Assembly (NCBI RefSeq): GCF_000208865.1
Contig: NC_018393.1
Coordinates: forward strand, 3,366,714-3,430,713
Source of the DNA: Neospora caninum Liverpool
Taxonomy: Eukaryota > Apicomplexa > Conoidasida > Eucoccidiorida > Sarcocystidae
Direction of reading: 5' to 3'
Length of the DNA stretch: 64,000 nt
Position 1 is the first letter of the stretch, and every line of letters begins with the position of its first letter. A program made the position numbers and the translations under genes. The notes under the pieces are model-generated. The model did no database searches, had not been told where the DNA came from, and worked only from the letters and a program-made list of their open reading frames with translations. Shown piece by piece: positions 49,601-61,844 of the stretch.

Positions 49601-51936
49601 TACATATGTTGATGCGTTGTAACCTAGAAATGCTTGTGGTGAAATGGAGAGGGACAGTGGACAGGTACCAGAAATATGCAATGGAGATACGTCACCTTAA
49701 CGCCTCGCCGCTGTCACACTCTCTCTTGAGCAGCCACGCTGTCACTACGAAGAGCAGGCAAAAACGGATGTAAGCGCCGAACTCGGGGTACCAGATTTCC
49801 CCTCGTGTTACAAACAGTGGAAGGAATGCAGCTCTGTTTCATTCCCTCATTTATCGAACGTGAAAAGGGGTGGAGGCAGATCTGGCGTCTCCTTGAGTCA
49901 GCAGGTCGTTCTGTTTAGTAGCACGAAGTATCTCCGGGGAAATCACAGTTTGGAACCGTCCGCCAAGACGCGGGAAGAAAAACGACGATGATGGGGGGAA
50001 CCATTGTGGGTCGCAATGTGAACTTGCGTACAAACAAAAAACAAGTTCCTATTGGTTTCACGTAGTCGTATGATGAAGACAACTGCTGAATATATCATTT
50101 CCTTTCCTATCATCGCTGCCGACGCGCTCGTCGGTAGTCCTAGCAGTCCGCTTGCCACATTGAGGAGGCTTGATTCTCTTGTTTCTGTGTGTGTTTGCAT
50201 GCTAAGGAGGGAGAAGTGAACAATCTCGCCCTTCCGCACAGTCGCTGGTTGCTTTGCAGTCGTTTATCGAGTCGATGAGCTGCTCATACTGAGCGGATAC
50301 ACGCGACTCAGGGTGTAACCCTCATCCGAGATGGTGTCTTTACCGGGCCAGCTGCGGCCCGCTGGAAGACCTTTGCTTGACATGGTTTCTCGCTCGTGCG
50401 TTTGCCACAGTGTGCGTGAGCGCAACTGGAGTGAACAAAGGGGAGAGGAGCGTGCTGCAGGCAGTACGGTCACATACCAGTTTGCTGCTTGTTTTCCCGT
50501 GTCCTTTAGTTCTCCCCTTCTACTTGAGCGTGTGTGCCTTTACGCGTATACCCCTTCTCTCTGCGTGCCCCGTCCCCTCAGAGCCGCTGTGTTAACTTCT
50601 TCCTTCGTCGCTTACCAGGGATTGCACATCTACCAACACACTAGTAAGCAGCGCATGGCGCCATGAACAAGCTGCATGGCAGCTGCTGTGTACCGACAAA
50701 TTTACCATGTTCCTCCGTCAAGTGTCGAGGTTCATGCTGTTTTCCCCCTTTCCGTATGAAAACGACGTCGCCAAGGCCTCCCTTTTGTTACATCTTGTTA
50801 AGGATTTTCCCGGAGGAAGACGACACCCCCCAACCCCCCACCCCCGACCCCCCAACCAACCAACCTCCCTCTCTTCTTGAGTGTTTTTTCACGTGCTAAC
50901 TTGCTGCGTCTTTCTCCCAGAGTAGGAGCAACCTCGGTGTTCTTCCTCCTGACGTTTCTTGCTTGACGGATTTGCTGTGTTTCCCCCATCGGAATCTCTT
51001 TCCTGTCCCCCTTTTCCACGGGTCTCTCCTGTGCAGAAAGTTGCACACACGCTGTCGGTCCGCGTTGTCTGCGCTGTCCGGACACCCGGGCGATTAAGTG
51101 CGGTGATTTTCCGTCTAGAGATCGACATCTGCTTTCACACTTCTCTTATCTTTCTCCTAATGCAATCCGTTTTCTGAATTTCACGTGTTTGCCATACTCG
51201 TGGTCCCCTCTCCGCCGCTCCAGCCTTTGTACGCACCCGTGAGGAGAAAAGAGGCGTAATGAACACCGCTGTCGGGCGGCCTCTTCCAAGACGTTGTGGT
51301 GCATCACACCGCAGTGTGTGCTTCGTGTCGCTTGTCAAGATTTACTCGAACGCATTCGCCTCTATTGTTTACCTTGTCGACGACACGACTCGGAATTGCT
51401 TTTGTAATCAAGAGAACGGGAACGCCGGAAGCAAACGGTAGACAGTGACTTCAAGTGCAGCTTCCGCACACTTTAGGTTCAGTTAACGAAGTTCCTGTCC
51501 GTAAACCTCGGGGTTTGAGGAACAACACCGGCGAGGTCCAGTTTTCATTCATAAAAGACTGGGCTCTCCATGCATCGATCTCGTATCTCTTTTCCGACGG
51601 AAAACAGAGAACTCGCTGCTCGTTCGTTGTCAGGATGTGTCTCCCTTCTCGTAGAATGCGCAGATCGCTCGAACGCCCGTTTGTATGCATCCTATTTTCG
51701 TACCAGTTCAGGAGCATCAATGTCTCAGTGATTTCGTGAAAACCTCGTACAATACTCGACGGCTAACCAGCTCCGGAAGTCGCGGAAGTTTCGATCCAGG
51801 ACAGAGCTCGCAGCACACCTAGATCCTCAGCCTCCCTGCAGCCTCCTTCTGAGAGGCCGTAGCGCCTTCCTCTTCCTCTTCGCCCCGCTTTCCACCTTTC
51901 CCCCTGTTTTCTCCCGCCTCCGTTTTCTCCACGCCG
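46682..51936. other. 5.25-kb divergent intergenic region, no recognised gene
   Basis: Separates the start codons of the transporter (minus) and the SET-domain gene (plus). The part nearest the transporter is purine-rich on the plus strand (46.7-47.1 kb). A run of 15 G lies at 48752-48766, a TGCATGCA palindrome at 49400-49407, and C-rich tracts at 50825-50862. The last kilobase before the SET gene is pyrimidine-rich, as expected for a long 5' leader. No open frame here shows a domain, signal peptide or consistent splice pattern. Confidence 0.45.
48752..48766. repeat. Homopolymer of 15 G
   Basis: Fifteen consecutive G in an otherwise mixed intergenic sequence. It is prone to length variation and sequencing error. 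Confidence 0.95.
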
Positions 51937-54900
51937 ATGCCCGCACAGACAGCAGAGCCTGCAGGCGCGATGCCGCCCGAGGACGGGCGGCATCGTCCCC
52001 TGTCGAGGAGCGGGAAAGTTTCATCGTGCGACAAGAAGCGAGAAGGAGACAGCGATGGAGTGCAGTCTTCTCTTCTCTTCATTTCTCCCCCTCGGGTTGC
52101 CCTTTTCCCTCCAGAAGGAGAAGACGGCAACCAGGGAGACTGGCTGCCGCCTCATCGGTATGCGGAGGGCCTGACTCCTGAATTGCGACGGAACCTCGAG
52201 GAAAAAGGGTTGCGGCCGTGCAGTCTACGAGAGGTTCTTGAGCGAAGAAACAAAATGTGGGCCAAAGTCCAGGTGAGAACTTAAACGTCCCTGCATAGAG
52301 ATATGTGGCGTCAGCGTATCTACATTTGCCGAGAGAGGTATTGTAGTTGCTACCACACACCGGCGACCACGAACTGCGATGGTGCCGCAACGTAAAGGCT
52401 GGCGAGCTTGGACGCTATCTATGGCAGGTTTCTAGATAGAGAGTAAACGGCAGGGAATTTGTATCTGAAAGGAATTGCGTGTGAGGGAGAGAGGTGAAAG
52501 ACTGCCGATTGAGTTTGTGAACATTAGTACTACCCGAAGGGGGTAAGAGTTCGGTCGAGGGTTTTCGCAGCGGCAAGAGAGCGCCAATAAATGGGAGGGA
52601 AATAAGGGAGGCAACCGAGGGGAGAGGGAAGCGAAGAGACACAAAGAGCTAGAAGGGAGGCAAAACGTGCAAAACAGCGAGGAAAAGAAGACTGCGTTGC
52701 CCAAAACGGTGCTGTGCTGTGTAGGAAGCGAAGTGAGCTCGCTGGTCCAAAAAGCATCGCTTGTACTGCGTGTATGGTCTCTTCCGGTCCCTCGGCTACC
52801 ACGGCATTATCCCCATCTTCCTGTTCTGTGTCGTGTGTGTACCGGTGTAGATGATCAGCACAGAAGCGCGGAGCGAGAAGGAGCGACTTGACTCTCTGTT
52901 CAAACAGCAGTGTGTGGGCTGGGGAAATAACCAGGAGGGCTGGGTCTATGGCAAGTGGAATCCCGTCATTCTGTGCCCGGATTTCCGGCAAGGAGGCTTA
53001 CAGGTGAGAATCGGGAAATGAAACCGAGCACCGTGGTTTTCCGCTCGCCTCTGTGCAGGCGTGAAACTGCACGGCCCCACTTCAACCTGAGCACGCGTTG
53101 GTACACAGCGACGCATGTTCGCTGAGGATGCACGGAGGAAGGCTCACGCACGCAGAACCCGCACGTCCGAGTGTACACGCATCAGGCATCTCCCGCTGCA
53201 TACCTACTCGCTTGGGGAGGCACGCAGAGCCATACACGCTCATCAGAAAAGGTCTGTGCAATACCTTTATTTTTCTACGTACCTCGTCACTGCGCCTACC
53301 TATAAATGTGACTGTATGTGCTGACGTGTTTTGCATGCATCAGCACGCGGAGAGTTCAGGAGGTCGGCCGGTGTCGAGGGACTCTGCACGAATAGGGCAC
53401 ATGGTGGCGTCTCTGTGTCCTGTTTCTTCCTGCAATAGGTCTCCCGATCGGGGCGTCGGCAACTCTGGGAGTGCTTGAAGTCCGTCGTCGAGGGCTTTGT
53501 TGATCCGCGTCTCCAAATCTGTGAAGTCGTCGACCCAACGCACCCTGTTCGCTTCGCCACGCCGCCGCACGAAACGTGCTACACCGTCGTTTACGTCGGT
53601 CCCAAAATTCCTGCTTCACGTAAAGCGCGGGTTGTTTTCGGAGAGTACACAGGCGTCGTTAAAGATGGAGGCCTTGTCAAAAAAAGGTGAGGCTCCTCGC
53701 ATCGGCAGGCCACGTGCTGTCAAAACGTTTGCATGCGTAGATGCGTGCCGTGCAAACCTTTTGAATCCCCACAGATGCATTCCAGCAAAGACGAGGGGGT
53801 TCAGTGGCGAAGCTCGTACTGTCTCCGGGGTTTCGCGTGGTGTAGTTTGTACGCCGAGTGTGCTTAGCGAGGCGTGCGCGACGCGTGGGAAGAGAATGCG
53901 TGCGCCAGTGCAACTCGTGCAGCGGAGTGGTCCGCCGCGCGTTCGTTTTGCAGGTTTGAATACGTCTTTGATCTTTCCTTCTCCGCGCTGGCCTGGCGCC
54001 GGGCTGAAGAGTTCGAAACAGCCTCCGACTCCTCAGAAGACGACTGCGTCGGTGCCCCTCGAGAAAACAGGGAAGAAAAGCCGGACTCGGCGACGGTCTC
54101 TTCCGGGTCCGGGACATCGCAGTCTCCTCAGCTGTCGCGCGTCCACGGCGGGAAGGAGCGAAAGAAGTCGGTGACTGTTTCAGGTACGGGGAACAGAAAG
54201 TGCAGCAGATGACTGGGGTCCCCGCTGTGTCTCCGCAGGCGTCGCCGTGCACTCGAGCCGATGGCGCAGAGACCGTAACTCCTGGTGCAAGGTGAAAAGG
54301 GCTTTTTCGTTCAGTGGCTGCTCTTGCTTTTACAGGACGACGCGACGCTAAGGGCTTAACGAGGGTCGAACTGCCCGCGCGTAGCCAGTTCGTCCTCGAC
54401 TCTTCTGAAGCCTGCAACGAAATGTCTCTTGTCAATCACTACGGTGAGCCAAGCGTCGCACTTGGTTTCTCGCTAAACACGTCTGCCCCGTTCCTTGCAC
54501 ATGCAAGTATATACACGCGTCTTTGTACAAGTACACAAATGGAACGCGCTTGTTAAATAGGTACACGTGTGGGTGCACGCGAAGCTTTTCCGTTTCCCAC
54601 AGGTAGAGGTCTATGGCTCTCTTGACTTGTGCGCGCTACTGGACCAGACGCCAGACGGAGGAGTCTTTCTGGCGACGCGATCGATACATCCTCCCCGACC
54701 TGTGGACCGGCTTACTTCGTCGCTCTCAACCTGTCTTTTGCGGACCTCGCGACCGGCTCCGGTTTGTCTCGCAGGGACCATCGAACTTCTGGGGGACTGC
54801 GTTTGCAAGCGCAACAGCGAGTGGCAGCAAGTCTTTGTCGACGGTTGGCCGCACATCGTCCTGACATCGATTCCTGGAGTCGCGATCGAGCCGGGGGATG

Positions 54901-57900
54901 AAATTCTCGCGGATTTCGGGAATGCGTGGTTCTTCAAAGTGCAAGACGCGTCGCATGAGGCCATCGCCAGGGAGTTGCTCGAATACCGCGTCGGAATCCG
55001 GACGGCGCCTTCCCAGGTGCGTGCGCTCACCGAGAGAGGCGAGAGAGCTAGCCAGCCTGCCGCCGTGGCGCGGCAGACCCGCGTGAAGGCGCCTCGCTCA
55101 GGTCCCCGCGCGAAGAACGGGCGCTCGCCGGGTGTCTGCTGCTTCGCCAGAGTCTCTGCTTTCCACGCGTGCGCGCCACTCTGTGCTGTGAATTTGCAGA
55201 AGCTCGTGCCGGCGAGGCCAGTCGAGTGTGTGAATCGCCGGTCGGATCCCCAGCTGGAGAATCGAGCGAGACTGGGCGAAATTTGCCCGTACTGCCTCAG
55301 TCACGAACACCGGCCGTGCGCGTCGTCTCTGGCGCCTTCGCCCTCTACCGAGAGTCGCGCTTCGAGCAAGTTGTCCAAAAGTGCAGAGGCAACACAGGGC
55401 GGCGTGCGAGAAGGCGAGGCAGAGATGGGAGGCTTCCGAGGGAAGCAAGAGAAGGGAGAGAACGACGCGGGGACTGCGACATCCTCCGAGAAATCGCCTC
55501 CTGGGCTCTCCGAGAAGCTGAGGGATGGCGGGAGGTGCGGAGAGAAGCTGGACGGAGTGCGAGCCTTGTCTTCCTCCTCTGCCGGGGTTCCGTGCTCTGC
55601 CGGCACTCCGTCCCAGAGAAATAACGGTTCGTGTTCTCCCTCGAGTTCAGACCTTCTTCTTGTCACGCAACGGCTTGAAAGGGAGAAAGACGTCTGCTCG
55701 GATCTTGCGACCCTCGCCGGTCGGGCCCCCGACCTGACTGTACCGCCCGCCCCGCCTCCCCCGACAGCGGTCGCGACACCACAGCCGAAGAGTCAGGCAG
55801 GAAACAAGTTGGCGGAAACGCAGGTCGAGGGGACAGACCACCTGGCGCCTGGCTCTTCGTTTTCGGGAGACGAGGTCGTCCACTGCGACGGCTGCGATCG
55901 TCCGTGTCATCTGCGCTGTCTGCCGGATCCAGAAGCGATTCTGAATGACTGGCGGTGGTACTGCGCGGTCTGTCGCATGCGGTTCTTCGAGATGTCTCGA
56001 CACCTCAATTACAAGGTCCTTCTGTCTGCTGATGCGCTCGCGTCGCTTGAGAAAGAGGGCATTCTTGCGCCCGTCGGAAACAGAGAGGGCCGCGAGAACA
56101 GAGACAGCTTGGCACAGGCCAGGAGTGTGTCGAGTGTACACACACATGCGAAGACACCGGAGAGAGAGACCGCGGACGAAGTGGAACGGAAGAAAGATAA
56201 GCGACAAAGCTGTGGGGGAGTGGAATCTCATGCTCGACGGCGCGTGTCCCCAACCAGTGTCTCTGGAGGGCGGCGAAGGGTAGAAGGAGAGACAGAAGAT
56301 GGAGAGAACGAGCAAGGACAAGTGAAAAAGTGGAGAGGCAGCCGAGTATGCAAAGAGAGGAGCAGAAGTGCAGGTTCACAGAGGAGAGCGGGACAGCAAG
56401 GAGACGAACAAGAGAGGGAGGAAACGGAGAAAGAAAACCGTAAGTCAGAGGTCTCGCCTGCTCTTCTCAGTGGACGACTAAGGTCGCGAGGACCACGCGT
56501 ACCACAGGAACAAGTCGAGGAGCACGAGGCCGTTTCGGAGCCCGTCGGGGAGGTGCGCAACTCAGGAATCAAGACCGAGAGTCCGGAGATGGAAGCATTG
56601 AGTGGCGCGGCTCACAGAGGACATAACGAAGCCTGCGTGGGTGGGAAGAAAGACCAAAAAGGAGAGGAGTGCGACGGTCGGAAGCAGTTGTCATCGATCT
56701 CGGACGGCTGCGTGGCGAGCTTCTCGCTTTCTTGCGATGGAGAGGCGCAAGAGAAGGAGAACAAGGAACCTCTCACGGCAGTTGGAATGGAGTTCCTAAA
56801 TGTCCCTTTGGAGGAACTCGGAAAAGATAGCGAGAACCTGCCTTGGAATGAAGCAGAAGCGACGCTGCGCCCATGCGCCGCTTCCCAGTTGAGCTCCGAG
56901 CCGTCGAGAGACCGCGCAGGCGACGAAGAGAGCCACGAGGCTTCGGCGTCGAGGTCGAGCGAAGCTGATCATGGAAACAGTGATCTGTGGTCGGAGAGTA
57001 GTCGGAGTCTCGCCGGCAAAGAACAAGACGTGTTCTCGTTCTTTTTGGGTCCTCGCGGGGCAACGAAAGAGGGCACGTCGAACAGTGGCCCGACTCGATG
57101 TGATGCGCGCGACGCTGGCCAAGCGAAAGACGGATCGCCGCCGGCGCAAGCAGAGGCGCGCGATGACTCCTCTCAGTCTGCCTGTTCGTCTCGCGTCTCA
57201 GGGCCTCTTTCTCTCGCTATCGTCACCACGACTGCGCCATCGTCGGAAAGCGACGAGGACGGAGGGAAGGACGTGCGCTCGGTCTTTCGCGAGTCTCCTG
57301 CCTCTGGCTGTCAAAACAGCACAGGCGTTGCTGCCTCCGAACTCAGCTCCTCCGCCACTTTTCACGTCTCCAGCGCAAAGGTGTCCGGGGCCTCGGGCGC
57401 CGGAACAACTTCCGGGGACTCGCCCTGTGTTTCCTCGCGGAGTCTCTCGTCAGCGAATAGACGCGACGGAGACCGCTTCGCGCTCCCGCCGCCGGAGGTC
57501 CGCGAGCGAAGAGCGGTTTTCGCGTCGTGCAGCGAGAAGGCGTCTCTGGCTCGAATGACGCCCTCACGAGTCGAGATCGTCAGAGGTGATCTGTCGAGCG
57601 ACGAGCTGCAGGGGCTGCAAACGCTGCATCTCGTGGACCCGAAAGGGCTGCTCGGAAGCCTGCAGCCGTGCGATGTCTGTTATAAGGCGCTGGGTGAGCG
57701 CGCGTCGACGGAGGTTTGTCGCTTGGCGAAGCGCCATCTGTCTCCGAACTGGGACCACCCGCACTCGACGACGCCGAGTCAGATGAAAGATGCGATTTTG
57801 ACGGCCTTTCAGGAGAAGGTCCACAGCCTGCAGGACGAAGCGAAGAAACGCGTCCAGAGTGCCGTGGAAGAGATTCGTCAGCTCAAACTGTCTCTCGCGG

Positions 57901-58805
57901 CCAAGTCGCAGGGACATTCGCACGGCAGCAGTGGCTTCGGGGAGAGACACAGCCTCGGCAACGCCTGCGGCGGCCTCCTCGCCGGGTCCCAGCAGGCGGG
58001 CGGAGCGTCACGGAAGCGTCCACGCGGAGTAGGGACGCCTGAAGTGTTGGGACTGGGGACGCAGAGCGCCCGCGACGAGAAAGACTGCAGGCCAGACGAC
58101 AATTTGCCCGCGCCACTCACGTCGGGATTCATTCCGTTGATTGGCGTGCATCTTGGGAAGACGGTGATCGACCGGTGCTTCAACGTCGGTTGGTTCGAGG
58201 GCCTTATCACCGAGTACTCCGCAGTTGCTGTCGAGGATGGGAAGTGGTATGCGAACCAGTTCCAAGTGGAGTATGAGGACGGAGACACCGAGTGTCTGAA
58301 GGTGGAGGAGCTCGTGCATCTGCTGGCTGAGCACGGCATTCGGCACACAGATCCTGCCACGCGCCACCAGTACAAAACCACGACTCTCGACAAGCTTCTC
58401 TCTCCGGAGATCCTTGCGGCGAAGAAAGAGCTAAACGTCCGATTCAGGAAGTGCAAGCTGCTGGAAGAGAAGGAAACTGAAATGTCGAAGAAACACAAGA
58501 AAGACGGGAAGAGGGCGAAGCACTCGGGAAACGGTGAAGACGCAGTGGACGTGGACAGGCACGACAGAGAGGACGAGGCGGAGGACGCCGGCCAAGCCAA
58601 GAAGGAGGCTCGGGGGAAAGAGAACTCGAGAGTGCCGAAAAAAGGAAAGAAACGCGACAACGAGAAAGGCGGCGGGGTTACCGAAAGCGAGAGGGACTCC
58701 GAGGAAAAAACGGAGAGCGAAAGGCACAAGGAAGAAAATGTGGCGAACGGGGCGAATGGCGACGGTGCTGAACTCAATGATGCGAGCAGCGTCTGCCATG
58801 CATAA
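51937..58805 (+). CDS. SET-domain protein with interrupted PHD finger and Tudor-like C-terminal module
   Basis: Exons: 51937-52272, 52851-53003, 53439-53686, 53954-54183, 54336-54443, 54775-55016, 55200-58805; 1640 residues, phases agree. The SET domain spans about residues 164-430: KARVVFGEYTGVV, FEYVFDLS, a Ser/Glu-rich insert of about 75 residues, FVLDSSEACNEMSLVNHYG, NSEWQQVFVDGWPHIVLTS, EPGDEILADFGNAWF. The NHY and DFG/WF motifs stand for the usual NHS cofactor-binding motif and the ELxxDY tyrosine region. PHD ligands follow: C468/C471, then about 196 low-complexity residues, then C668/C671, H676/C679, C694/C697 (CDGCDRPCHLRC ... WRWYCAVC). A long disordered region leads to a conserved helical segment (about 1227-1345) and a Tudor-like module (GWFEGLITEY ... 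FQVEYEDGDTE, about 1415-1480), then a Lys/Glu-rich tail. Known: SET proteins methylate lysines, and PHD and Tudor modules read histone marks. A chromatin role is inferred. The 183-bp intron at 55017-55199 is in frame, so retention would add 61 residues. Confidence 0.88.
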
Positions 58806-61800
58806 AAGAGGCAGTCCGGTGGCTCTCACTGTCGTACCAGCAGGATGAGCAAAAGGGGCCAGATGGCCGGAAGACGAAAACCTTGAGAGACGCGACACTT
58901 TAGAAGATAGGCCAACCGCAAGTCTCCCCGAGCTTACGAAAGATACAAATTCATCTATGCATTCATGCGTATAGATACAGATGTACGCTGTTTTACTGCC
59001 ACATATATGGTAGCGTATGGCTTTATTGCATGTGCACGTTTGAGATGGTTGGGTGACTCTCTATACATCAATATCCGTGTACCTATAGTATGTTGTTCGC
59101 CAGTGTTCCCTTCTTCACAAGGTGTATCGGCATCTGCGTTGCAAAAATGAGCCTTGACAGGGAATCAACGGAGTGCTTCGGATCGATGAAGATGGAAACG
59201 TATGCATGTAGAAGTATATATGCCTACTCGTGGCCACAGAGCAACAGTGTGCGTCTGTTTCGAGAGCGGCTGTCCATCGTCGGATCGAAAAACTCTGAAT
59301 ATTCGAAAACCTCTGAATATTCAAGCGTAGACAGAACAACGGAAATGTTACGAGAAGGGTGTTCGTTCGAAGACCAGAGAGGGGTATGATTTGTCACTTC
59401 AGCCTCGCCGTCTCAACAGATGGGTGTATCGTTGAGAGTCCTTGACAGAAAGCGAGAGCCATTTTCCCGAAAGGCAGATCGTGCGCTGACCCGAACTGTT
59501 CTTCTGCGATACCGTTTTTGTCTGTCTTGTGTCGTTGCGTCTCTCGGTTGCTTTTGCTGGTTCCGGATCCACTTTCGCAAATGCTTACGCCCGCAACCTG
59601 TGAGTCTCGTCTCTCCAAAAGGATTCAGCAACAGGCAAGAAGGAAACCGGGATGTCGCGGGGGCTCCATCCAGCTGTCGGGCTGATGGCCACCACGAACA
59701 GCAATACTGGCGGCGTCTCACTTTGAGAACGCAGTTGCTCAATCATTGAGACACGTGTACAGTGCTCATCTATGTGCATACGTGTGTGAACGTTCACGCC
59801 TGCGTCAAGAAATGCACGTGCATGTAAATCTCGTTACACGAGAACAACCAACCCAGTTGCGTCTAGGGAGAGGTTTTAACGGAAGGAACAGCCGCCTAAA
59901 ATGCTGGACACTTTTACCAAAAATTGTGAGTTTGCCTTCTTGTTGCGCGTTCTGAGTACTTTGCGCGTTACATGTGTACAGCCACGCAATTGCGTGTGCA
60001 GGGATATGTGCGTGGGGGTACGGCCATTTACAGATTCATCTGCCAGTCCATGCATACGTACATGGACTCCCGAGAGAGGCGATGTGGGACCGGGACAGCG
60101 CAAGTTTCGCATTCGTTTCGCCCTGTGTGGCCCTTCAGCTGTTGAAATACTGCAGGCGACAAACTGAGCCTGCTCAGTCACGCCATCACCTCGTCAGCGG
60201 CGTTTTTGCCGCAGCGAATTGTGATGCCAATAGGACTATTTCACGGAACGGTATTTGGAACTTACACGGGTAGGGTGCCACGCCGCGCATGCAGAAAAGA
60301 GAGCGATACCTTCCCCGTCCAGCGCGCGGTAGGCGCAGCGTAGAGAAATTCACAAACGCACCGATGCATCGAGACATGAGGTAAACATTCATATTGGAAC
60401 CTCCGTTCGCGAGCTAATCGTGGTACAGCTGGACGAAGAAGAATCTACCAAACCCCCCTTCATGATGGTCGAACTGATTTCACCAATAATGGGTGTAAAG
60501 TCCGCCCCCCTCCCCCCCCCGAAAAAGCGTACAAGGTTCAGAAGCAGTTCGCTATGGTGCTTTACACGCCTTCTAGAAGCGGCGGCCAACTTCGGACATT
60601 ATAGTACCTGGCATAAATATATGCGTCCAGTTATGAGATCCAGACAACCAAGTTTTGTATGATTGCTGTACACCACCCGATGGGACTCCGGGGCCGTTCC
60701 CGGTCTTGAAAGAAGCATGAATGGCAAGGATGATCGTTATCTTGGCATTTTGAAGCAGGTAAGTGAGCCTTAATCTCTGCGGGCCTTGTGTCACAAGTGA
60801 AAAGTAAATGAAGTCATGGGCAATCAACTGAGGGTGTCTTCTCTTACTCGGCGTAAAATACGTACTGAATGATAATGACGCTTTTCTGTCTTATCCTATG
60901 TTGTGTCACAACCGATGCCCAGACAGAAAAGCGAGTAGCTGGAGGCGACCTTCTCGAAGCCAATGCAAAACACAGAGGACTGATGTTTTGCTGAACAGAG
61001 ACACAACGCCAATCGTGCTGTCGAAGCAGTACCGTTGCGCACGCTAGCTCCAGTTGATAGGAGTCAAGTTCAAAAACGTCATTTCCAGTTTCGTTGCTTT
61101 CTCTTTCTGTGACCTCCATCGAGCACAAAAGCGGAACACTTTACTGCCATTTGCCAAACAGTCACGTTGTGCATGAAATGCTCGTGACGAAACACGGGAA
61201 TGGGACAAAATTCAAGCAACATCAGCTCGTCCAGAAGTCACCAACAGCACACTTTCTTCAAGAAAAACTTCGTTTTTGAGCGACGTGACAACGAGAGCAT
61301 GAAGAAGTGGGAATCGCCACGTTACCATGAAACATACACGTTCTCATGTACTCTCCGTGAAGAGTGGTAAAAAAGATTCCAGAGTTTCTCGTGGAAGAGT
61401 GTGGTCTGAATCCACATTTAATAACCTTTAACTTCAACTGTCGCCAAGTCACTTGGCCTTTGCCCAACAGAAACACAGCGGCTATTTGAGACGTCGCCCA
61501 GCACTGCGCGGCGCTCGGCTCTCTCTGCGTTACGTGCACACAGAACTAACGCGTCAGGCCGTGCTTTGCTTTCTACAAGCTGTCCGAGCCAGGACAGAGA
61601 CACAGCGTGTAGAAATCTCGGAAAAAGTCTATTGCTTTCTGTCGCTGGAACAAAATCCTCAAGAGCTTTACACAAAAAACAAAACGCTTCAGATTTTTCA
61701 TGGATACACACTGAACAAATATCCGTCCTTTCTATCCGGGTGGTCCTGTCCAAATTCACTCGCGCAGGCCGTTAGCCAACACCAGATCCGTCACGAGCGC

Positions 61801-61844
61801 GTTGTTTTCTGTCGAGACCCGATTCTCACTCTCCCGTACGTTCG
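58806..61844. other. Convergent intergenic region, no recognised gene
   Basis: 3.0 kb between the stop codons of the SET-domain gene (plus) and the right-edge gene (minus). It is AT-richer than the flanking exons and contains a short 18-bp duplication at 59286-59321 and C-rich tracts near 60507-60519. Open frames up to 113 codons overlap on both strands without domain or splice support; a plus-strand frame from 61453 runs into the minus-strand gene and is its shadow. Confidence 0.45.
59286..59321. repeat. Two tandem copies of an 18-bp unit
   Basis: The unit beginning CGAAAA and ending CTGAATATT occurs twice head to tail (59286-59303 and 59304-59321) with one mismatch, 480 bp downstream of the SET gene stop. 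Confidence 0.85.

Noticed and set aside
56450..56474. A perfect GTAAGT donor and a CTTCTCAG acceptor inside the long SET-gene exon.
   Set aside because: They are only about 35 bp apart, too short for a normal intron, and the frame is open throughout.
60573..60827. AT-richer stretch considered as a nuclear copy of mitochondrial DNA.
   Set aside because: The translated frame did not match the cytochrome b or cytochrome oxidase segments I could recall; a search would be needed.
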